Below are positions 1-6,374 of a stretch of 10,311 nucleotides of DNA, piece after piece. Numbering within the stretch: the stretch's first letter is position 1; each line of letters starts with the position of its first letter. The stretch lies in assembly GCA_007135635.1 (NCBI GenBank), contig SLIO01000052.1, forward strand, positions 1 through 10,311, given 5' to 3'. The stretch comes from Methylomicrobium sp. Lineage in GTDB: Bacteria > Pseudomonadota > Gammaproteobacteria > Methylococcales > Methylomonadaceae. The translations under genes were made by a program, and so were the position numbers. The notes beneath the pieces are model-generated. The model was not told the DNA's origin and made no database searches. It saw only the letters and a program-made list of their open reading frames with translations.

Positions 1-9
1 GGCGTGAAT

Positions 10-36
10 GCAGATTTTGCAGGAGCAAAAATCTGC
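10..36. repeat. Imperfect palindrome (hairpin) at left edge
   Basis: The arms GCAGATTTTGC and GCAAAAATCTGC are complementary apart from one bulged base and are separated by AGGA. A second short hairpin (CCGAC-GCCT-GTCGG) follows at 44-57. Neither is followed by a T-tract on either strand, so they do not look like intrinsic terminators. They more likely belong to a dispersed palindromic repeat cut by the window edge. No protein-like sequence is recognised here. Confidence 0.45.
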
Positions 37-121
37 CCTGCCGCCGACGCCTGTCGGTCGAGCAACCGCACCCTCCTCGGAACCGACATTGTTTTGCATA
101 TCGAAAAATTAGATAAGGAAT

Positions 122-144
122 TCAAAACTGCGAACTTTCACAGT
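122..144 (-). terminator. Probable intrinsic terminator of the leftward unit
   Basis: On the minus strand, ACTGTGAA-AG-TTCGCAGT can form a hairpin of about 7-8 bp with one G-T pair, followed directly by TTTTG. It lies about 26 bases after the stop codon of the response regulator gene, where the permease-kinase-regulator transcript would be expected to end. The stem is not very GC-rich and the T-tract is short, so efficiency may be modest. Confidence 0.5.
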
Positions 145-169
145 AATACGTAAAATCTTCAGCCCGGTA

Positions 170-1087
170 TCACGATTTTAGATATTTTAATGCCGCCACT
201 GCGGCGCTGGTGCGGTTTTCAACATTCAATTTTTTAAACACTTGCTCAAGGTGTTTGTTGACGGTGCGAGGGCTCATTTCGAGGATTGATCCAATCTCGC
301 GGTTGGTTTTACCTTTGGCTATCCAAAGCAGTACTTCGGATTCGCGCTCTGTTAAAAAAAGGTTGGCTCGTAATATTTCCTCTTCAGTTGCGCGTTCCGA
401 ATCAACGATTCGTATCAGATGTTCTTTGTTACCGGTTTGACCGATATATTTCATTTCAAGAGATTTTGTTTCCAGGTTTACCGTTTGCCCTTTTTCTCTG
501 TTGTATTGAGGCGATAGCATGAGTCTGAGCGGTTTTATCAATGATTCGTCGAGTTGTTCGGTATTCAAACCAGAGTCCGAGAATAATTGAACGGCTTGTG
601 GAGTGGCCCAAAGTAAGCGGCCGTTAGAATCAATCGAAAATAAATATTGTCCTGCTGAATCCAATGCGGCGCGGGCGCTTTTTGTTAATCTGGCATTTGC
701 CAAATGAACCCGCATTCTTGCGATGAGCTCCTCTCCTTTTACCGGTTTCGTGACGTAATCGACTCCGCCGGCTTCCAATCCTTTGATGATGCTTTCAGAA
801 TCCGACAAACCGGTCATGAAAACAACGGGAATATCGGCCGAATTGCGATGTTGTTTAAGTTTTTTGCAGGTCTCGAAGCCGTCCATGTTGGGCATGAGTG
901 CGTCCAACAAGATAATGTCGGGATTGATATTGTTTAGGATTGTTAGTGCTTGCGAACCTTCCAGTGCAACAAGGACGGCAAATCCCGCTCTATCCAATGT
1001 GTCGTTCAGCATGCTCAGCGTGTCAGGCGAATCGTCGACGATCAGTACGACATCTTTTTTCAATTCTAACGGGCGTGTTGGATTCAT
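170..1087 (-). CDS. LuxR/FixJ-type response regulator with PAS-like linker
   Basis: This is a 305-residue cytoplasmic DNA-binding response regulator, presumably the phospho-acceptor partner of the adjacent hybrid kinase. Residues 13-130 form a receiver domain with acidic pair D18/D19, phospho-acceptor D62 (LLDALMP), T92 and K114 (TKP). Residues about 138-230 resemble a degenerate PAS domain (DSAGQYLFSIDSNGRLLW). Residues about 243-302 are a LuxR-type helix-turn-helix (LTERESEVL, GKTNREIG, SPRTVNKHLEQVFKKL). The ATG overlaps the kinase stop as ATGA (1084-1087), which implies translational coupling. A plausible target is the urtA upstream region, which contains a perfect inverted repeat; that link is inferred from gene context. 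The receiver plus LuxR call is secure, but the signal is unknown. Confidence 0.93.
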   Translation of the reverse strand: MNPTRPLELKKDVVLIVDDSPDTLSMLNDTLDRAGFAVLVALEGSQALTILNNINPDIILLDALMPNMDGFETCKKLKQHRNSADIPVVFMTGLSDSESIIKGLEAGGVDYVTKPVKGEELIARMRVHLANARLTKSARAALDSAGQYLFSIDSNGRLLWATPQAVQLFSDSGLNTEQLDESLIKPLRLMLSPQYNREKGQTVNLETKSLEMKYIGQTGNKEHLIRIVDSERATEEEILRANLFLTERESEVLLWIAKGKTNREIGSILEMSPRTVNKHLEQVFKKLNVENRTSAAVAALKYLKS

Positions 1088-3210
1088 AGCATTTCTTCAA
1101 GCGAGGCAATAAGTTCATCGAATTGGTAGTTTCTGACGAGGTTTGAAAGCCGAGCGGCATCTTGTTTTTCAAGTTTTCGATTTTTTTCCAAGCCCTTCAA
1201 GAATCCAATTAATTCGTTCATGTAGCCAATTTTAGCAAGTTGAATCATTGTTTCTCTGTCCGATCGATTGAGCATACTGTATTGTGGCAACGTTAATTCG
1301 GACACGTTTGCGATAGCCCGAATATTCCCATTTCCGATTTTTACGGGACAGTCGCTTTCCTCTTCAACGGAAAAAGAGGCGCTATTGCTGTAGACCCAAT
1401 GAATCGGCAAATACTTTTGGATCAGATCTAACATATCAGTCAATTTTATCGGTTTGACGAGATAGGCTTCGTAGGGCAAATGTTCCGCGAATTTCGAATT
1501 CGGTTGATGGGCATTAGCGGAAACCATAATGATGGTTGCCGACGGAATGAGGCTTCGAATGCGGCCGGCCAATTCCCAACCACTCATTCCAGGCATGGCT
1601 ATATCCAATAAAAAAAGTTGCGGTTTTTTTTTGCAATATTGCAACATATCCAGGCAAGTTAACCCGTCCTGAGCTTGAAACACGTTAAATCCTAGGGGAG
1701 ATAGCATGTCTATCAACAAGCCGCGATGACTAGGATCGTCGTCAACGATGAAGAGCGTCAGCTCGTTTCCTTCGTAGCCTATGGGTATGGCGGCAGGGAG
1801 GTCGTGGGGTGCTCTAATGTCGTCCACACTGGAAAGCATTAAAGAAATTTTGAAAAGACTACCTTGACCGGGATTACTTTGTACGGTGATCTCGCCACCC
1901 ATGATATCGGTCAAGAAGCGCGTGATCGTCAGGCCCAGACCGGTGCCGGAAATGTAAGGCGCTCCGGCTTTCCGAATTCTTTCGAACGGTTGAAAGATTT
2001 TTTCAATATTTTCCGGTTCGATGCCTTCTCCGGTGTCCTTTACCGAAAAGACGGCGACTTGGTTACGATAGGATACCGAAAAATGTACTTTGCCCTGATG
2101 CGTATATTTAACGGCGTTCGAAATCAAATTGATCAATATTTGGCGTAACCGTTTTTCATCGGTTCGAATGGTTTTCGGTAAAGGTGTCAACTGTTCGTGC
2201 ACGAATTGAATACCTTTGGCTGTAGACTGAACCTTAAACATATTCACGATTTGATCGAGCATCGCGATAAAGTCGACATCGTTCTTAGAAAGTTGCAGCC
2301 GGCCGGCTTCTATTCTGGAAATATCCAATAGGCCTTCGATAATGTCCGCCAGATGTTCGCTGCTGCGTCGAATGACCGACAATGCGTCTCTCCGGTTATC
2401 GGGGATGGCTTGATCTTTCTCCAGTAGTTGAGCATAGCCGAGTATCGCATTGAGCGGAGACCTCAATTCGTGGCTAATACCGGTCAGATAACGGCTCTTT
2501 GCTTGATTCGCGGCTTCCGCTACTTCTTTCGCTTGCTGCAGCTTAAGATCTGTCATTTGATGGGCCTCGATTTCAGCAATCAACAGATCGGTTTGATTGC
2601 GGGATTCTTCCAGCGCCAGTTTTCTGCTTTCATGAAGTAGAGAGAACATCCACGATACGACGCCTGAAATAATCAGCAAGATGAAGAAAATATTGATTAG
2701 GGCATCGGTAATGACGGCTTTATCGATAGTTTCGTCCGACGTGATCTGGAAATAAATCAGCGCAAGCAAGGAGGACATCAAAATTCCGGTAAGTACAAAC
2801 AAGCCGAAAAAGTTTCCTAGCCTTGCTGTGACGATTCCGCTCCAAGCGTCCGGCATGATTTTGTTCAATGCCGAGGAAATTTGATCCGCCATGCCGGCAT
2901 TGGTTTTACACATATCGTGACACCGGCTGTCGAGCGAGCAGCATAGCGAGCAGATCGCTCCGGCATAGGCCGGACAGAGCGACATGTCTTCGGGCTCGAA
3001 GTGATGTTCGCAAATACAACAAACCTGGTCAGGATTTTTGTCGGCATTCTCCGGATCCCTAGCGATGTAATAACGTCCATTCGTCAGCCAAGCAATCAAG
3101 GGCGTACAAACAAAAGTAACGGCTAATGTGAGATAAGGCGACAGGGCTTGAAAGTTGATACCGAGCAAGCCGCTATAAGCGATCAATCCAATCAATGAGG
3201 CGGTCAGCAT
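1084..3210 (-). CDS. Hybrid sensor histidine kinase (C-terminal part of a split NCS1 permease-kinase)
   Basis: This 708-residue membrane-bound hybrid kinase has the following order. Residues 4-42 hold two membrane segments that read as TM11-12 of the upstream NCS1 permease. Residues 64-101 are a Cys-rich segment with nine cysteines. Two more membrane helices lie at about 133-154 and 168-191, followed by a likely coiled coil at about 193-238. HisKA has phospho-acceptor H247 in GISHELRSP. HATPase_c has N-box N365, DTGEGI 392-397 and GTGLGL 422-427. The receiver domain has D490/D491, phospho-acceptor D536, S564 and K586, followed by a tail of about 110 residues without a recognised domain. The ATG at 3210 has no good Shine-Dalgarno and is probably an internal methionine. 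The frame continues upstream as INPVGIGS before the ATG, back to a stop at 3274-3276. The kinase call is secure; its status as a stand-alone protein is doubtful because of the frameshift near 3233. Confidence 0.9.
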   Translation of the reverse strand: MLTASLIGLIAYSGLLGINFQALSPYLTLAVTFVCTPLIAWLTNGRYYIARDPENADKNPDQVCCICEHHFEPEDMSLCPAYAGAICSLCCSLDSRCHDMCKTNAGMADQISSALNKIMPDAWSGIVTARLGNFFGLFVLTGILMSSLLALIYFQITSDETIDKAVITDALINIFFILLIISGVVSWMFSLLHESRKLALEESRNQTDLLIAEIEAHQMTDLKLQQAKEVAEAANQAKSRYLTGISHELRSPLNAILGYAQLLEKDQAIPDNRRDALSVIRRSSEHLADIIEGLLDISRIEAGRLQLSKNDVDFIAMLDQIVNMFKVQSTAKGIQFVHEQLTPLPKTIRTDEKRLRQILINLISNAVKYTHQGKVHFSVSYRNQVAVFSVKDTGEGIEPENIEKIFQPFERIRKAGAPYISGTGLGLTITRFLTDIMGGEITVQSNPGQGSLFKISLMLSSVDDIRAPHDLPAAIPIGYEGNELTLFIVDDDPSHRGLLIDMLSPLGFNVFQAQDGLTCLDMLQYCKKKPQLFLLDIAMPGMSGWELAGRIRSLIPSATIIMVSANAHQPNSKFAEHLPYEAYLVKPIKLTDMLDLIQKYLPIHWVYSNSASFSVEEESDCPVKIGNGNIRAIANVSELTLPQYSMLNRSDRETMIQLAKIGYMNELIGFLKGLEKNRKLEKQDAARLSNLVRNYQFDELIASLEEML

Positions 3211-4504
3211 AGAACCGATACCGACCGGGTTGATCGTATAAATGAGCCCTTTTGAATTCCATCTTTCGGGGTCTTAGGCCAAGAGGTAGATTGATAGTTA
3301 AATCGGCTGCCAATGAACCGACCCAAGCAATAGCGATGATTGCAAACAAGCCAAGGATTTCTTTAAGTGCATGATAAATGCCTAGTTCCATCAACATCAG
3401 CGCGATGACGACGTTGAATACCAACCAAACCACTCGTCCAGGATGATTTTGAGTCGTTCTGGAAAAAAAATTGGACCATGCGATGGAGCCTGCATAGGCA
3501 TTCGTCACATTGATTTTGAGTTGCGAGAATATGACAAAAATGCCGGTCAATAACAGCGGCAGTTCCGGGGATGAGCTCAAATAGCCGAATGCGGTCAGAT
3601 ACATGTGAGTCGGGTCCGAAGCTTGTTCGAAACCGATGCCGTGCTCGATAGCCAAAACGGCAAGAAATGAGCCGATGAGGATCTTAGCGATTCCGGGGAA
3701 AATCCAGCCGGGGCCGGCGGAAATTAAAGCGGCCCACCAAGTAAACTTGTTTCGCTTGCTCTTTTCGGGCAGAAATCTGAGAAAGTCGACTTGTTCGCCG
3801 ACTTGAGCAATTAAAGAAAACGCAACGACGGATGCCGAGCCGAAAGCCACAAGATTAAAGCCTTCAGCTGCCGTTTTTGGCGTATAACCCGTCCAGAGGT
3901 CCATCGCATCGTTCGATTTGATGGCGATACAGACCAGGGGAATAATTTGAAGCGTGATCCAAAGCGGGTGAGTCCATACTTGGAATCGGCTGATTAGCGT
4001 AATGCCATGTGTGACCAGAGGGATGACGGCTAGAGAGCTAATGAGGTAGCCGACGGTTAATGGGATGTTCAGCGTGAGCTCCAACGCCATTGAGAGAATG
4101 GTGGCTTCCAGTGCAAAAAAAATGAAAGTAAATGACGCATAAATCAATGAAGTGACCGTGGATCCCATATAACCGAACCCCGCTCCTCGAGTGAGAAGAT
4201 CGATGTCTGTGCCCAGTTTGGCGGCGTGATAGCTGATCGGTAAACCGGTTAAAAAAATGATCGCACCGACGGTTAAAACGGCCGACACCGCATTGACGAA
4301 TCCGTAGGTCAAGGTCAAGATGCCTCCGATCGCTTCGAGTGCAAGAAATGAGATCCCTCCCAGCGCAGTCAATGAAACTTGCCGTTCGGACCATTTCCTG
4401 GATTTTTTAGCGGTAAATCGGAGCGCATAATCTTCGAGTGTTTGGTTGGCGACCCATCGATTGTAATTGCGTCGTACTCGAAAGATTTTTTGTTGGCCGT
4501 TCAT
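3173..4504 (-). CDS. NCS1-family (purine/cytosine/hydantoin-type) permease domain, truncated by frameshift
   Basis: A 443-residue inner-membrane protein resembling Nucleobase:Cation Symporter-1 transporters. About ten membrane segments are visible, at roughly residues 42-67, 69-92, 111-143, 147-166, 176-195, 214-235, 254-286, 312-334, 358-374 and 380-402. NCS1 proteins usually have twelve. The last 19 residues (from Q425) are hydrophilic and arginine-rich. They are the out-of-frame reading of sequence that, in the kinase frame, encodes two further membrane helices. The N-terminus (NYNRWVANQTLEDYALRFT) matches my memory of permease domains fused to kinases. I chose the ATG at 4502-4504, which has GGAG 9 bases upstream; an upstream TTG (4520-4522) lies inside the MITE and is unlikely. 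The substrate is unknown. It probably acts as a sensory or transport-coupled input domain for the kinase rather than as an independent transporter. Confidence 0.85.
   Translation of the reverse strand: MNGQQKIFRVRRNYNRWVANQTLEDYALRFTAKKSRKWSERQVSLTALGGISFLALEAIGGILTLTYGFVNAVSAVLTVGAIIFLTGLPISYHAAKLGTDIDLLTRGAGFGYMGSTVTSLIYASFTFIFFALEATILSMALELTLNIPLTVGYLISSLAVIPLVTHGITLISRFQVWTHPLWITLQIIPLVCIAIKSNDAMDLWTGYTPKTAAEGFNLVAFGSASVVAFSLIAQVGEQVDFLRFLPEKSKRNKFTWWAALISAGPGWIFPGIAKILIGSFLAVLAIEHGIGFEQASDPTHMYLTAFGYLSSSPELPLLLTGIFVIFSQLKINVTNAYAGSIAWSNFFSRTTQNHPGRVVWLVFNVVIALMLMELGIYHALKEILGLFAIIAIAWVGSLAADLTINLPLGLRPRKMEFKRAHLYDQPGRYRFYADRLIDWIDRL
3226..3238 (-). other. Apparent frameshift joining permease and kinase frames
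   Basis: On the minus strand the permease frame reads TAC GAT CAA CCC (Y-D-Q-P) and the kinase frame reads ATC AAC CCG GTC (I-N-P-V). Adding back one AT dinucleotide (GATC to GATATC) gives an uninterrupted H-L-Y-D-I-N-P-V-G-I-G-S-M and a single frame from 4504 to 1084, encoding 1140 residues. Neither frame has another coding explanation for this overlap. The cause may be a real dinucleotide deletion or a sequencing or assembly error. Confidence 0.75.
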
Positions 4505-4507
4505 GCA

Positions 4508-4516
4508 ACAAAGCTC
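4508..4516. repeat. Left target-site duplication of MITE (ACAAAGCTC)
   Basis: This 9-bp direct repeat ACAAAGCTC abuts the left terminal repeat of the element and is identical to 4682-4690 on the other side. It sits between the start codon and the Shine-Dalgarno of the permease-kinase gene. Its minus-strand GAG supplies three bases of the GGAG ribosome binding site. Confidence 0.85.
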
Positions 4517-4681
4517 CAGCAATTCCCAGTTTGAGCATTTTCGCCGACCTTAGGGTGTGGGGTATGCTTGTCGAGGAACGCCGTAAACCCATCCATGGGG
4601 GCTTGGCGGCAGCTCCCCGCTGCCGACATCCTCGCCAAGCACACCCCACACCCTTTTTGATTCCCAAATTGGGAATTGCTG
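4517..4681. mobile_element. 165-bp MITE with 17-bp terminal inverted repeats
   Basis: The ends are CAGCAATTCCCAGTTTG (4517-4533) and, on the opposite strand, CAGCAATTCCCAATTTG (4681-4665), which match at 16 of 17 positions. A perfect 9-bp duplication flanks the element. Inside, a second pair of inverted repeats (4552-4577 and 4629-4654) matches at 24 of 26 positions. The centre holds a GC-rich hairpin CGGCAGC-TCCCC-GCTGCCG (4607-4625). The whole element can therefore fold as one long hairpin. It encodes no transposase and would have to be mobilised in trans. Nine-bp duplications are made by several IS families (for example IS1 and IS10/IS50 of the IS4 group), and the sequence alone does not tell me which is the parent. 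Insertion 12 bp from the permease-kinase start separates that gene from its original upstream region. Confidence 0.85.
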
Positions 4682-4690
4682 ACAAAGCTC
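4682..4690. repeat. Right target-site duplication of MITE (ACAAAGCTC)
   Basis: This is an exact copy of 4508-4516, directly abutting the right terminal repeat. It marks the pre-insertion junction. Without the element the minus strand would read CCATGAGCTTTGTTGCATGAAC across the site. Confidence 0.85.
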
Positions 4691-4987
4691 ATGGCTTGAA
4701 TCGATCGATGCCGATGGATAATGAGTTGCTGAAAAGTACTCTTGTCGACTTTATGTCTATTGAATTCATAACGAAATACACGAGTTGGAGTGGCTTGCTA
4801 TCTGTTAAAAAAAATAATAATAAATCAGCATCTTATGAATTTTATGATGAGAGGTTAGCATCTAGCCATAGAGAAGGGCATACGTCAAATGACGTAACGC
4901 AGGTGAGCATCCGCCGAATGGTTAAACGAAGCGCTTTGCCGGACACTGTCAGCGAACCAAACAAAATTTAATTTGGAGAGCTTAAAC
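4691..4987. promoter_or_regulatory. Divergent regulatory region between permease-kinase and urtA
   Basis: About 300 bp without a convincing gene. It is AT-rich around 4801-4855 and should hold the urtA promoter and, across the MITE, the original promoter of the leftward unit. Seen here are a perfect inverted repeat at 4881-4896, and AGCATC repeated at 4827-4832, 4857-4862 and 4906-4911 (the first two extend to AGCATCT, 30 bp apart). I found no sigma-54 type GG-N10-GC promoter. A weak sigma-70-like pair is TTGCTA at 4795-4800 with AT-rich sequence 17 bp downstream, which is not strong enough to call as a promoter. Confidence 0.6.
4881..4896. promoter_or_regulatory. Perfect inverted repeat, candidate operator
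   Basis: TACGTCA-AA-TGACGTA is a 7+2+7 perfect dyad lying about 91 bases before the urtA ATG. Its size and symmetry fit a dimeric helix-turn-helix regulator. The LuxR-type regulator encoded at the far end of the divergent unit is the obvious candidate, by inference from position only. It has no T-tract and is too short to be a likely terminator. Confidence 0.5.
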
Positions 4988-6268
4988 ATGTGTATCTTTA
5001 ATTATCAAAGTGGGAGCCGGGACAATTCTCCGGTATTCAAGCGCCGGAGTTTTATTAAAACATTGATCGCTTTTCCGCTGGGTCTGATCTTGGCATCTTC
5101 CACCCTTAGTTGGGCCAACCCCCCGACAAGTGAGGTCAATACGACAGGATTGGCAGTGACCGACGATACGGTTACGGTCGGAATTTTGCACTCTGTTACC
5201 GGTACGATGGCTATTAGCGAAACCGGATCGGTGCAAGCGGAAAAGCTTGCGATCGATCAGATAAACGCCATGGGTGGCGTGCTCGGCCGTAAGATCGAAT
5301 ACATTCAAGAGGACGGTGCCAGCGATTGGCCGACCTTCGCCGAAAAATCGAAAAAATTATTGGTCAACGATAAGGTCGCCGCCGTGTTCGGGTGTTGGAC
5401 TTCGGCCTCGCGCAAGGCCGTTCTGCCTGTTTTCGAGCAATATAACGGCATGTTGTACTATCCGACTTTCTATGAAGGGCTCGAACAATCTCCCAACGTA
5501 ATCTATACCGGCCAGGAAGCGACGCAACAAATCATCGCCGGTATCGATTGGGTGGTCAAGGAAAAAGGCGCAAAAACTTTTTACTTGCTGGGTTCGGATT
5601 ATATCTGGCCCCGTACCTCCAATAAAATTGCTAGAAAACATATCGAAAAACTGGGATTAAAAGTTGTAGGCGAAGAATATTATCCGTTAGGGCACACGCA
5701 GTTCAATTCAGTCATCAATAAAATCAAGTTGAAAAAGCCGGATGTGATCTATGCCATCGTGGTCGGCGGTTCCAATGTTGCCTTTTATAAGCAGCTCAAA
5801 GCGGCCGGTATCGACTTGACTAAAGAAAAACCGCTTTTGTTGACGATTTCGGTGACCGAAGACGAAATCTTGGGTATCGGCGGTGAAAATATTGAAGGGG
5901 CTTATGCCGCGATGAAATATTTTCAAAGCCTCGACAATCCGAACAATCAAGCGTTCGTGCAAGCATTCAAAGATAAATGGGGTAAAGATATCGTGATAGG
6001 CGACGTTACCCAAGCAGCCTACTTGGGCCCCTGGTTATGGAAAGCTGCCGTCGAAAAAGCCGGTTCGTTCGATATCGATAAAATCCGTGCCGCATCGCCG
6101 GGTATCGAATTGACGACTGCACCGGAAGGTTACGTTCGCATTCATGAAAATCATCACTTGTGGTCCAAGACCAGAGTCGGTTTAGCGCAAAGAGACGGTC
6201 AATATAAAGTCGTCTATGAAAGCGAGGAATTGATCGAACCGAACCCTTTCCCGGTAGGTTATCAATAA
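4988..6268 (+). CDS. urtA: Urea/short-chain amide ABC transporter, substrate-binding protein
   Basis: A 426-residue periplasmic binding protein of the UrtA/AmiC-FmdD branch of the Leu/Ile/Val-binding fold. It captures urea or short amides and delivers them to UrtBC. The N-terminus carries a twin-arginine-like signal (KRRSFIK, R19-R20), a hydrophobic stretch to about residue 40 and an A-x-A-like cleavage site after SWA (A43). The mature part begins with DTVTVGILHSVTGTMAISE and contains typical UrtA stretches such as EDGASDWPTFAEKSKKLL, AAVFGCWTSASRKAVLPV and LYYPTFYEG. I chose the ATG at 4988 because GGAGAG lies about 8 bases upstream; an in-frame TTG at 4973 overlaps that site and is rejected. 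It is the first gene of the operon and is separated from urtB by a hairpin. Family is confident, but urea versus formamide/acetamide preference cannot be read from sequence. Confidence 0.93.
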   Translation: MCIFNYQSGSRDNSPVFKRRSFIKTLIAFPLGLILASSTLSWANPPTSEVNTTGLAVTDDTVTVGILHSVTGTMAISETGSVQAEKLAIDQINAMGGVLGRKIEYIQEDGASDWPTFAEKSKKLLVNDKVAAVFGCWTSASRKAVLPVFEQYNGMLYYPTFYEGLEQSPNVIYTGQEATQQIIAGIDWVVKEKGAKTFYLLGSDYIWPRTSNKIARKHIEKLGLKVVGEEYYPLGHTQFNSVINKIKLKKPDVIYAIVVGGSNVAFYKQLKAAGIDLTKEKPLLLTISVTEDEILGIGGENIEGAYAAMKYFQSLDNPNNQAFVQAFKDKWGKDIVIGDVTQAAYLGPWLWKAAVEKAGSFDIDKIRAASPGIELTTAPEGYVRIHENHHLWSKTRVGLAQRDGQYKVVYESEELIEPNPFPVGYQ

Positions 6269-6307
6269 AACCTTTGAATCCGGCACGAGCCGTCAATGTT
6301 TGAAACC

Positions 6308-6332
6308 TCTCTCCCTGAATATGAGGGAGAGA
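6308..6332 (+). other. Intercistronic hairpin between urtA and urtB
   Basis: TCTCTCCCT-GAATATG-AGGGAGAGA forms a perfect 9-bp stem with a 7-base loop. It is followed by AGGAATTT rather than a run of T, so it is unlikely to be a rho-independent terminator. It may protect the urtA 3' end or partly reduce read-through, which would raise the binding protein relative to the membrane components, as seen in other ABC operons (inference). Confidence 0.6.
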
Positions 6333-6374
6333 AGGAATTTAAAAAGTCCGACCGTTAGCAAAGAGGATCGAGTG

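Noticed and set aside
1..153. Open plus-strand frame from the left edge to a TAA at 151-153
   Set aside because: It is only 50 codons, begins in hairpin repeats, and resembles no protein I recognise; most likely chance openness in repeat DNA.
3226..3271. Programmed ribosomal frameshift joining permease and kinase
   Set aside because: No classical -1 heptamer is present. A +1 shift at CCC-CGA (3266-3271) would corrupt the MEFKRAHLYD stretch, and a +1 shift at GAT-C would lose one residue. A dinucleotide deletion or sequence error is simpler.
4501..4692. Minus-strand 63-codon frame through the MITE
   Set aside because: It is created by the insertion and duplication, has no ribosome site, and most of its codons lie in a palindromic non-coding element.
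4735..4800. Sigma-54 promoter around GTTGGAGTGGCTTGC
   Set aside because: The GG to GC spacing is 8 bases, not the 10 required between the -24 and -12 elements.
4438..4971. Plus-strand open frame of 177 codons across the permease start, MITE and intergenic region
   Set aside because: It runs antisense through the permease start and through the MITE palindrome. The protein is of mixed character with no recognisable family, and the MITE explains the lack of stops.
6308..6332. Hairpin after urtA as a rho-independent terminator
   Set aside because: There is no run of T after the stem, and urtB must be transcribed with urtA for a functional transporter.
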